Source of the DNA: Ktedonobacter sp. SOSP1-85
GTDB lineage: Bacteria > Chloroflexota > Ktedonobacteria > Ktedonobacterales > Ktedonobacteraceae
Direction: 5' to 3'
Length of the DNA: 64,000 nt
Assembly (NCBI RefSeq): GCF_016587415.1
Contig: NZ_BNJI01000003.1
Coordinates: 1,426,001-1,490,000 of the forward strand
Under the pieces are notes generated by a model. That model was not told the origin of the DNA and searched no databases. It worked only from the letters and a program-made list of their open reading frames with translations. Each line of letters starts with the position of its first letter. Within the stretch, counting starts at the first letter, position 1. Positions 49,989 to 57,537 of this stretch are shown here, piece by piece. The position numbers were made by a program, and so were the translations under genes.

Positions 49989-50768
49989 CTATGAGCGAGC
50001 GACGTTGGCGGGCGCGGCCAGTTGGCGCTGGCGTACACTCTTGAGCCAGAAGATGATTGCCAGCGAGGCCAGCAGGTAGAGCGCGGCCAGTATGATCAAG
50101 AAGGCGTCCGCGAACGGCCAGGCAAAGCCAAAGCCTTCGGCGGTCCAGAAGGTGCCGAAGGTCGTTAACATGATGCCAACCACAAATTTCAGCGTGTTCT
50201 CAGGTACCTTGGTCAACGGAGCCTTGATCAACACACCAGCAAGGATGACCAGCAGACCCGCCGCGAGAGCTCCAATCGTAGCTGAGGCGATGCCTCCGAT
50301 CCCTTTCTGGGTGACGACGGTACTACCGAAGGTAATGACGATAAAGGCCACTTCAAGGCCCTCTAGGAAGACAGACTTGAAGGCCAGGGCGACAGCAGTA
50401 GGCTGTAAGCGCTGCGTAATGGTCTGCCCACTCGCCTTTAGCTCAGCCATGGTTTCCTCAAAGATAGCCTCCTCGTCATGAAGCGCCTTCAGCCCGCTAT
50501 AGCGCAGCAAGGCTTTTTTGAGCCACTTCAAACCAAAGAGTATAAGAATACAGCCGACCGCCAGGCGTAGTGCGTCGAGTGGAACATACTGAACCAGGGT
50601 GACGCCAAAGATGGCCACGATAACGGCCAGGGCTGCCACCGCTGCCAGCGTGCCTACGATGGCGCTGCGCCAGTTGATGGTGACACCGACGACAAGAACG
50701 ATAGTGAAGGCCTCAACAAATTCAACCGCTGACGCCAGAAAGGCTGGGATAGTGATAGCCCATTGCAT
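49989..50768 (-). CDS. Ftr1-like/COG4280 multi-pass membrane protein
   Basis: 259 residues with about seven helices. It has two ExxE motifs: EFVE at 16-19 in the first helix and EGLE (136-139) in FLEGLEVAFIVI. This arrangement resembles the REGLE iron sites of Ftr1 permeases. The COG4280 group has this pattern; its substrate is unknown. GGAGG lies 7 nt upstream of the ATG. It starts the minus-strand unit with the two-helix protein and the ChrB-like gene. Metal uptake or efflux is an inference from motifs. Confidence 0.75.
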   Translation of the reverse strand: MQWAITIPAFLASAVEFVEAFTIVLVVGVTINWRSAIVGTLAAVAALAVIVAIFGVTLVQYVPLDALRLAVGCILILFGLKWLKKALLRYSGLKALHDEEAIFEETMAELKASGQTITQRLQPTAVALAFKSVFLEGLEVAFIVITFGSTVVTQKGIGGIASATIGALAAGLLVILAGVLIKAPLTKVPENTLKFVVGIMLTTFGTFWTAEGFGFAWPFADAFLIILAALYLLASLAIIFWLKSVRQRQLAAPANVARS

Positions 50769-50917
50769 GAGTCAAATCCTCCTCGATAAGCTCCGAGTCT
50801 TTGCTTGCTCTGCGATAAAATCAACCAATTTTTCCGGGTAACAACGAGAAGCCAGGGGGCTTCTCTCTATCTATTATGTAACATGTTTTGATTTGTAGCA
50901 AGTGTTACACGTGAAAG

Positions 50918-50975
50918 AGGAAAGGGTGTGGTGGAAAGACAGGGCTAAGCCTGTCTTTCCACCACACCCTTTCCT
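50918..50975. terminator. Perfect 26-bp-arm hairpin
   Basis: Arms 50918-50943 and 50950-50975 with a 6-nt loop. It lies between the end of the DUF4097 gene (51001, minus strand) and the start of the Ftr1-like gene, and so follows the DUF4097 stop. No T-run. Confidence 0.7.
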
Positions 50976-51000
50976 AATAGGGTCATACCAGCATGGACTG

Positions 51001-52143
51001 CTACCGGCGCTGAACTTTAATTGGGCCGACATTGGTACTCAGGTTGAGGCGCGCCAGAGGCGCATTCCCAACGATTTCGCTGCCGAAATCGTTATCTACC
51101 GTTCCCATATTGGTCTTTGCCTTCAGGGCGAAGGCGCTTGTCGAGGGAAGGGTGACATGAACCGTGCCTGCGTTGGTGTGCAGGCGGTAGTCGTACGCTC
51201 CACCTAACTCGCCATCGAAGTGGATCGTCCCCGCGTTGGTATCGACATTTGTGTTTCCCGCAAGCTTGACCCCCTCAAGATGAATCGTGCCTGCGTTACT
51301 GTGCAGGTCACTGCCTGTCTCAAGTATAGATTGAGAAACGTGAATGGAGCCGGCACTGGTTTTGGCCCTGGCATAACCTTGAATACCCTGTATATGGATG
51401 GCTCCGGCCTGGCTATCGAGATGTACCTGGCAGTGTTCGGGGACAAAGATATTCAGGTCCATGTGTCCCGATTTAATGCCCTGTGTGGCAATATTGCGGC
51501 TGACAATACTAATGTTGTCTCCCTCTTGCTGGCAATCGAGTACCAGGTCTTCATTTTTGCCAAGCACGCTGCTGATATGCTTGACGGCCTGGACCACGAC
51601 TTTATCTCCCTCGCCGCGCTGAATACGAATAGGTCCCGCTGGGTTATTAATATGGAGCGTGGCTTGTCCGGAGACGGCAAACTGTTGTGGATGCAATGGG
51701 GTAGCCCGGTCGAAGCCAAATTTGGCGATAGCAAAAGCAATAGCGATAATACCTATGAGGCCGAAGATTGAGCCAAAGGCACCCGAAAACAGACCCTGTA
51801 CGATGCTGGACAATATGACCAGGCCAATGATAAGCAAGACGATTTGCCCGGCTGAAAGGTTGCGCGCCCGGATGAAGGGAAATGCCTGCTGTCCCGCCTG
51901 CTGTCCTGTCTCCTGCGCGTATTCATTATAAGTGGAGGCTCCGTTATAGCCCTCCTGGTAGGCGCGCTCCTGACCCGATCCCTCAGGATGGGACTGTTCC
52001 GAAGCAGGCCCATTATATTTAGAGGATGCGCGATTGTAGGCCTCATACGAGGCTTGAGGCTGTTCATAAGGATCATTATTGTAGATCTGTTGGCCGCCAG
52101 AGGATTGCTCCGGCGGCTGATACATAGATTCCTGGTTGCTCAT
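51001..52143 (-). CDS. DUF4097-like membrane protein with disordered N-terminus
   Basis: 380 residues. A Gln/Tyr/Ser/Pro-rich disordered N-terminus (~1-90) is followed by two membrane helices (~98-145, GQIVLLIIGLVILSSIVQ and FGLIGIIAIAFAIAKF) and then the DUF4097 beta repeat. Motifs repeat about every 20-25 residues: SQAGAIHIQG, TSAGSIHVSQ, SNAGTIHLEG, TNAGTIHFDG, TNAGTVHVTL, TNMGTVDNDF and TNVGPIKVQR. GAGGT precedes the ATG, which overlaps the upstream gene's stop by 4 bp. A paralogue is at 1488-2312. The repeat end probably faces outside; direction is not certain. Confidence 0.8.
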   Translation of the reverse strand: MSNQESMYQPPEQSSGGQQIYNNDPYEQPQASYEAYNRASSKYNGPASEQSHPEGSGQERAYQEGYNGASTYNEYAQETGQQAGQQAFPFIRARNLSAGQIVLLIIGLVILSSIVQGLFSGAFGSIFGLIGIIAIAFAIAKFGFDRATPLHPQQFAVSGQATLHINNPAGPIRIQRGEGDKVVVQAVKHISSVLGKNEDLVLDCQQEGDNISIVSRNIATQGIKSGHMDLNIFVPEHCQVHLDSQAGAIHIQGIQGYARAKTSAGSIHVSQSILETGSDLHSNAGTIHLEGVKLAGNTNVDTNAGTIHFDGELGGAYDYRLHTNAGTVHVTLPSTSAFALKAKTNMGTVDNDFGSEIVGNAPLARLNLSTNVGPIKVQRR

Positions 52144-52514
52144 TGAGATACCTCGCGAATATCAATACCAGCCTCAGAGGCGACGATACGAAAATGCCTG
52201 GCCTGTGGGTATTTCTGCACTTTCTCCTGGATGACGCTGTCCAGGCGCTGCTCAATTTCTTGATCGCTCACACCTGGCTGTCCGCCGCAGTTGTTAATAT
52301 GGGCCTGCCAGCCAAAAATGGCTGCACCATGCTCCGCGGCATACTCCTCGCCCACGTTATTGGCCGCAGGCACGGCCGAGCCACCGGCATAGGACTCATG
52401 CCAGTAGTCGTTGGAGCTAAGTCCGCTTGCACGCTCAAAGGCAGCCCGCGTGGCGGCCACGAAGCGCTTATCCATACAAGTACGTAAGAAACCAAAGATT
52501 TTGCTATCGCTCAT
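52140..52514 (-). CDS. Small beta-carbonic-anhydrase-like protein
   Basis: 124 residues, about half a beta-carbonic anhydrase. It carries TCMDKR (Cys13-Asp15-Arg17, like the CxDSR zinc/switch motif), YAGGSAV (43-47, like the following RNAGG turn) and AHINNCGG (His72, Cys76). The spacing His-xxx-Cys differs by one from the normal HxxC. The rest is a Glu/Gln helix and a final strand (HFRIVASEAGIDI). Catalysis is doubtful; it may be a metal-binding relative. ATG52514 follows AAAGGA and overlaps the DUF4097 gene by 4 bp. The dispersed element 52550-52600 lies 36 bp upstream. Confidence 0.5.
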   Translation of the reverse strand: MSDSKIFGFLRTCMDKRFVAATRAAFERASGLSSNDYWHESYAGGSAVPAANNVGEEYAAEHGAAIFGWQAHINNCGGQPGVSDQEIEQRLDSVIQEKVQKYPQARHFRIVASEAGIDIREVSQ

Positions 52515-52549
52515 ACTCACTTGTCCTTTTCCATCTATATACTACTTCT

Positions 52550-52600
52550 CCGAAAACCTGAGCGCGAAGCGCTAGGCACGCCAGTGACGTTGGGTTTCGG
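52550..52600 (-). repeat. Structured dispersed element, copy 2, in the leader of 52140-52514
   Basis: Nearly identical to 31209-31260, including flanking AAGATC. It can form the same outer stem and two inner hairpins. It lies 36 bp upstream of this start codon against 37 bp in the other copy. Confidence 0.6.
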
Positions 52601-52700
52601 AAGAAGATCATAGTATGCCTGGGGAATGTACCAGGTAGTAACTGTTCAGTCTGGGTACACTAAGATATACGTACGTTTGGGGGATTAGTCACATCAACAT

Positions 52701-52740
52701 AGCAAGAGAGCCCCGACGACTCTGTCGGAGCTCTCTTGCT
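52701..52740 (-). terminator. Hairpin downstream of the DHA2 transporter gene
   Basis: 17-bp arms (52701-52717 and 52724-52740) with one mismatch and a 6-nt loop, 70 bp beyond the transporter stop on the minus strand. No strong T-run. Confidence 0.55.
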
Positions 52741-52809
52741 GATTATCACCACTCCCAATGGATGTCTACTGGAGGAAGAATTTTAGTGCACTTAATGCAT
52801 CTATCGGAT

Positions 52810-54546
52810 CTAATGCATCAATACCGGATTTGCGATCTCTTCGCTGTCCGCGACGGCCTCTTGCGTGGCCTGGCTCTGGCTGCTACCGCGTAGCGGCACT
52901 TCTTTGAGGAAGAACAGTAGAACGAAGCCAACGATGGTAAGCCCGAGCGAGATCAGGAAGAGGTTATGGATACCCAGCGCTAAGCCATCTTTGACGGCGC
53001 CCAGGATCTCACCGTACACGGTCTTGCCCGCAGGGCCAAATTTGGCGAAGAACGCCTCTGTCTTCGTCTGAGCATCGGTCGAGAGCAGAATGTTAGGGTT
53101 ATCAAAGCTAGAGAGAAGCTGATCACCCAGGCCGCCGGGAGCGTGGCCACCAATCATGTCGAAGAAGCTCTTCACATCGGTTGATAGCGCATTATGGAAG
53201 GCCGGCTTATAGGTGTTGAGCAAGACTGAGCCCAGGGCCGCGCTGGCAACCGAGCCACCAATCTGGCGGAAGAAGGTCAGCGACGAGGTGGCCTGGCCAA
53301 TCTTTTTGGCTGAGACCGAGTTTTGCACGATCAGCGTATATAGCGACATGCCGAAGCCAAGGCCGAGGCCAAGCACGATCATGGCAATGATCAAATCTGC
53401 CTGTGTGGAGTTGACGCCCAGGCGCAGCAACAGGAGCATACCGCCAACGGTAACGATCATGCCCACGAAGGCGATCCATTTGTAGCGACCAAAGCGCGAT
53501 ACGAGCTGACCCGAAATGACGCTGGCAAGGATCAGTGAGAGCATCAGTGGCGCGAGCAGGAGACCGCTATTAGTGGCGCTGATGCCCAGCACGCCCTGCG
53601 CATAGAGCGGCAGGAAGAGGATGCAGCCAAACATCGCGATATTGGTGATCATAGTGATCGCTACCGAGACCGAAAAGACGCTGCTCTTGAACATGCTTGG
53701 CTCGATGATAGGCTGCGCGTCGCGCTTCTCAAGCGTGTGTTCATAGAAGAAGAAGAGTGTCATGAACACAAGTGCCATAGCGAAGAGCCCCAGGATCTGC
53801 CAGGAGAGCCAATCGTATTCCTGCCCGGCCCAGGTCAGACCCAGCATCAGGGGAATGGTGCCTGCCATCAGGAGCGCTGCACCAATATAATCGATGCGTG
53901 TATCCTTACTCTTGGATCTTAGAGTAGGCATCAGGAAGATCAGTACCAGCAGGGCAATGATGCCAATGGGCAGGTTGACGTAGAAGACCCAGCGCCAGGT
54001 CGAGTTATCCGTAATCCAGCCACCGACCGTTGGCCCGAGGATGGAGGAGAGACCAAAGACGGCACCAGTCACGCCCTGCCACTTGCCGCGCTCGCGTGGG
54101 GTAAACAGGTCACCCACGACGGCGATAGCGATAGGCATGAGGGCCGCTGCCCCCAGGCCCTGGAAAGCGCGGAAGGCGATCAACTGGTTCATCGACTGCG
54201 CGGCGCCACACATGACCGAGCCAGTCAGGAAGAGCACAATACCAATCAGAAAGATGGGTTTGCGACCGAACTGGTCCGAGAGCTTGCCATAAATTGGCAC
54301 CATGACCGTGGAGGCCAGCAGGTAGGCGGTCGTGACCCAGGTATAGCGATCAAAGCCCTGCAACTCTGAGATGATGCGTGGCATCGCTGTCGCGACAATC
54401 GTCTGGTCCAGGGAGGCCAGCAGCATTACAAGCAGCACGCCAGCCATGGTGAGGAGCGTTTCGCGGCGGGTGAAGCGGGGCGCCTCTACATCCTGTACAG
54501 GGGACGAGGCTGTGGACTGCACCTCGTCATGAGTTATTGTTTCCAT
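52810..54546 (-). CDS. MFS drug exporter, DHA2 family (EmrB/QacA-like, 14 helices)
   Basis: 578 residues. Motif LDQTIVATAMPRI in the first helix region, GKLSDQFGRKPIFLIGIVLFLTGS after helix 2, and motif C-like GPTVGGWI identify the 14-helix DHA2 exporters that pump lipophilic drugs and cations by proton antiport. GAGGG lies upstream of ATG54546. It starts 25 bp after the TetR stop, so the two form an operon. Confidence 0.93.
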   Translation of the reverse strand: METITHDEVQSTASSPVQDVEAPRFTRRETLLTMAGVLLVMLLASLDQTIVATAMPRIISELQGFDRYTWVTTAYLLASTVMVPIYGKLSDQFGRKPIFLIGIVLFLTGSVMCGAAQSMNQLIAFRAFQGLGAAALMPIAIAVVGDLFTPRERGKWQGVTGAVFGLSSILGPTVGGWITDNSTWRWVFYVNLPIGIIALLVLIFLMPTLRSKSKDTRIDYIGAALLMAGTIPLMLGLTWAGQEYDWLSWQILGLFAMALVFMTLFFFYEHTLEKRDAQPIIEPSMFKSSVFSVSVAITMITNIAMFGCILFLPLYAQGVLGISATNSGLLLAPLMLSLILASVISGQLVSRFGRYKWIAFVGMIVTVGGMLLLLRLGVNSTQADLIIAMIVLGLGLGFGMSLYTLIVQNSVSAKKIGQATSSLTFFRQIGGSVASAALGSVLLNTYKPAFHNALSTDVKSFFDMIGGHAPGGLGDQLLSSFDNPNILLSTDAQTKTEAFFAKFGPAGKTVYGEILGAVKDGLALGIHNLFLISLGLTIVGFVLLFFLKEVPLRGSSQSQATQEAVADSEEIANPVLMH

Positions 54547-54571
54547 ACATACCCTCATATCTATTCTAGAG

Positions 54572-55207
54572 TTATTCTGGCTGATTTTGTGTCATACCAT
54601 AAAAGCAGAGTGTTTTTAATTGATGTAGTAGCTCGTCTGGCGTCAGATCATGTTCCAGCAAGACGTGATCATGGGCGCGCGGTGAGAAGAGACTAAGCAT
54701 CATGAAGAGCATGACGCGTGTCGAGACATCCGTGCGAAACTCGCCCACGGCCTTTCCTTCATCCAGCAGCTTACTCACTTTCGAGATCAGGCACTCCCAC
54801 ATTTCGCGAATTGAGCCGTTCTTCTCGTTTACCAGGCGTTTAAGATCGACGCCGGTGTAGGTCGAGGAAAGTAGTTTGGCGCGCCGACCATAGAGACCCT
54901 CATGCAGATAGGACATGATGTTCTCTAGCCTGGCGCGCGGTGTCAGCTCTGCCTCTAGGATGGCATCAAAGCCTTGCAAAAACTTTTGCATATCGCGCGC
55001 GAAAATGGTAGCGACCAGCTCTTCCTTACTCGGAAAGTGCGTATAGATCGTACCCTTGGCGATACCGACGCGTGTAGCGATCTCGTCCATAGAGGTCTCG
55101 TAGTAGCCCTTCTCCTCCAGGACCTCCTCCGCGGTCTGTAATATCAGGTTCTCACGCTCCTGACGTTGTTTTTCTTTTAATGTGAGATGTGGTGTAGGTG
55201 TTTGCAT
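54572..55207 (-). CDS. TetR/AcrR regulator of the DHA2 exporter
   Basis: 211 residues. HTH region LEEKGYYETSMDEIATRVGIAKGTIYTHFPSKEELVATIF, with a helical C-terminal domain. The gene precedes the exporter by 25 bp and is itself preceded by a strong promoter (55318-55346) with a perfect palindrome next to it, the typical layout of autoregulated efflux control. Confidence 0.92.
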   Translation of the reverse strand: MQTPTPHLTLKEKQRQERENLILQTAEEVLEEKGYYETSMDEIATRVGIAKGTIYTHFPSKEELVATIFARDMQKFLQGFDAILEAELTPRARLENIMSYLHEGLYGRRAKLLSSTYTGVDLKRLVNEKNGSIREMWECLISKVSKLLDEGKAVGEFRTDVSTRVMLFMMLSLFSPRAHDHVLLEHDLTPDELLHQLKTLCFYGMTQNQPE

Positions 55208-55300
55208 AGGTCTATCCAGGTTTTACTGTGTCTTCTCAGCTATTCAGACGCGTGAGTAATAGTCTGACCACAAAGATGGTTTTTGACCAGTTCATATTTT

Positions 55301-55316
55301 ATGACTTCATAGTCAT
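55301..55316. promoter_or_regulatory. Candidate TetR operator
   Basis: Perfect palindrome ATGACT-TCAT-AGTCAT just downstream of the -10 box of the promoter at 55318-55346. The likely ligand is the TetR protein at 54572-55207. Confidence 0.65.
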
Positions 55317-55317
55317 T

Positions 55318-55346
55318 ATTTTACGACAAGGTCACCAATCTGTCAA
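55318..55346 (-). promoter_or_regulatory. Sigma70-type promoter for tetR-DHA2
   Basis: Minus strand TTGACA (55346-55341), exactly 17 bp, then TAAAAT (55323-55318). About 110 bp lie between it and the TetR start codon. Confidence 0.7.
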
Positions 55347-55443
55347 GAGGAGATTTTTTGCTTGTCAGCACAACCATTTGCCTGTATACTGTAAAACTGC
55401 ATTGGTATATTTAATGGTATTTGTTGGATTGTGAGCTGTAGTT

Positions 55444-57537
55444 ATGGCTGAAGATTTTGAGATCCATCCTGTAGAAATCCACTTGCCTGGCTTGCTGAAA
55501 GTTCTGGGTGAACACCTCTATTCCCATCCCCGCGTTGCTGTTCGTGAGCTGATCCAGAATGCGCATGACTCCTGCACGCGCCGTCGCCAGGAGGATGAAC
55601 AACTAGCCGATGAATACGCGCCACAGATTACTGTGTGTATCGATCACGCTTCGCACCAGCTCTTGATAGAGGATAATGGTTCGGGCCTGACGCATAGCGA
55701 GATCAATACCTTTCTGGCAACCGTAGGTCGGGGCTATACGCGTGAGCTGCGCGAGCGTCTGGGGAGTGCCCAGCGTGAGGAGGCCCTGGAGTTGATTGGT
55801 ATGTTTGGCCTGGGTCTGCTCTCCGCCTTTATGATCTCTTCACGTATCGAGATCACGACGCGCAGCTATCAGTCGCCTGAGGAGGCCTGGCGCTGGATTT
55901 CGGATGGTGGACAGAGCTATGCCCTGCGTGCCGCGACGCGCGATGCCATTGGTACCACCGTTCGGCTCGACCTGCGCGAAGACGCCCTCTTCCTGCAGGA
56001 CGCGAGCATCTTGCGCGAGGCGATAGGAGGCTATGCACAGTTCCTGCCTATCCCTATCACGCTTGGCGACGATCCCGAACCCATCAACCTGCATCCCGCG
56101 CCCTGGGTCGAGGAGCTTGAGGAGGGGCCAGGCCGTACCGCGCTCTATAGCGCCTGGGTGGAGGAGCGGGCTGGCTCACGCCCCCTGACGGTACTTCCAC
56201 TGACAACTATTACTACCTCAGATGGGCGAAGCATTCCGCTGCATGGCGTGCTCTATGTGCCGCCGCGCTCGGTTATCTCCCTCCAGGAATACGGAGATGT
56301 GACCATCTATGTGCGCCATATGCTCATTACCGAGCAGGAGCGTGATCTCTTGCCCGCCTGGGCTCGCTTTGTCAGCGGTGTGATCGATTGTCCTGTACTC
56401 AATCCAACCGCCAGCCGTGAGTCGCTGCGCCATGACGAGACCTATACTGCGCTCCGCGAGGCGCTGGAGACGTTGCTGCTGGAACATTTCTCCTACCTGG
56501 CCGAGAATGCGCCCTTCGATTGGTCAGCCATTGTGCAGGCCCATAATGACCTGATCAAGGGCTGGGCTGTGCGCTCGGTGGCGCTCTTTCACTATGTCTC
56601 GGAGTTGGTAACCTTTAAAACCAGCCGGGGTACACTGACCATTCCCGAATATCTGCGCGAGAATCCGGGGCGCATCTTCTACTATGAGGACGACGATGGG
56701 GTCACGCAAGCCCTGGCCCTCTTTGAGGCCCGCCGTCTGGCCGTAGTGGACGCTCGCTGGTTCGCCGACGTGGCCTTCTTGAAGACCTATGGGCAGGTCT
56801 ATGGCGTCCCAGTCGAGGAGCTGACGCCCGCCGCCAGCTATCTCTTTACCCCTGTAGAAGACTCTGAGCAGCAGTGGGAGGCCCTGGTAGCCGCCTGTCG
56901 TGCCGAGGGTCTCCCGGTCAAACTTCTGGCTTATGAGCCTGAGCACTTGCCGATGATCCTGCTCTATCCTCCCGGAGCTGAGCGCCTGCGCCGCGCCCAG
57001 CAGAATATGGACCAGGGGCGCTTTGTTGGCCCCATTCGCTCGCTGGTGCGTGGCTATTTAAAGCGCCAGCAGGTCGATGATGCCGTACTCAAGGGTGTGC
57101 TCCATCTCAATGTACGCAACCCGCTCCTGCGGCGTGTACGTGACCTGGGAGTGGAACATCCCCAGTTTCAACCCCTGGTGCGCATCCTGGTTGCCAATGC
57201 GCGTATGTTTGCTGGCCAGGGCCTCTCCGCTCACGACGCCATCACCTGTTTTGAGCAGATCAACGGGGCGCTCTCACAGCTGACGGGCCTCGATCTCGCT
57301 GCCTCAAATGCTGGCGCGCCCTTGAGCTCCTCCTTGCTCACTGAACTGGGCCTGCATCCCGAGGCCGCCGGGCGCCTCTGTGCCGCCTGCGAAACTATTG
57401 AAGACCTGCTTGCAGCCGATGTGCCTACCTTGGCGGAGCACACACGTATCTCGCCTCTGATGCTGGAGACCATCCGCGAAGAGCTAAGCAAACAACCTGA
57501 AACCTACGACTCGGAGAAGGATAATTCAGATGGCTAA
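55444..57537 (+). CDS. HSP90-like GHKL ATPase (HtpG-related)
   Basis: 697 residues. The Bergerat ATP fold is complete: N box RELIQNAHD (Glu35, Asn39), IEDNGSGLT (Asp77-x-Gly79) and the lid/G2 segment IGMFGLGLLSAFM. A middle HSP90-like domain follows with TASRESLRHDETY, in the place of HtpG's catalytic Arg loop. The C-terminal ~150 residues differ from the HtpG dimerisation domain. It may serve as a specialised chaperone or a switch ATPase. The ribosome site is weak. Its stop overlaps the next gene's ATG by 8 bp, implying coupled translation with the helical-repeat protein. Confidence 0.82.
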   Translation: MAEDFEIHPVEIHLPGLLKVLGEHLYSHPRVAVRELIQNAHDSCTRRRQEDEQLADEYAPQITVCIDHASHQLLIEDNGSGLTHSEINTFLATVGRGYTRELRERLGSAQREEALELIGMFGLGLLSAFMISSRIEITTRSYQSPEEAWRWISDGGQSYALRAATRDAIGTTVRLDLREDALFLQDASILREAIGGYAQFLPIPITLGDDPEPINLHPAPWVEELEEGPGRTALYSAWVEERAGSRPLTVLPLTTITTSDGRSIPLHGVLYVPPRSVISLQEYGDVTIYVRHMLITEQERDLLPAWARFVSGVIDCPVLNPTASRESLRHDETYTALREALETLLLEHFSYLAENAPFDWSAIVQAHNDLIKGWAVRSVALFHYVSELVTFKTSRGTLTIPEYLRENPGRIFYYEDDDGVTQALALFEARRLAVVDARWFADVAFLKTYGQVYGVPVEELTPAASYLFTPVEDSEQQWEALVAACRAEGLPVKLLAYEPEHLPMILLYPPGAERLRRAQQNMDQGRFVGPIRSLVRGYLKRQQVDDAVLKGVLHLNVRNPLLRRVRDLGVEHPQFQPLVRILVANARMFAGQGLSAHDAITCFEQINGALSQLTGLDLAASNAGAPLSSSLLTELGLHPEAAGRLCAACETIEDLLAADVPTLAEHTRISPLMLETIREELSKQPETYDSEKDNSDG

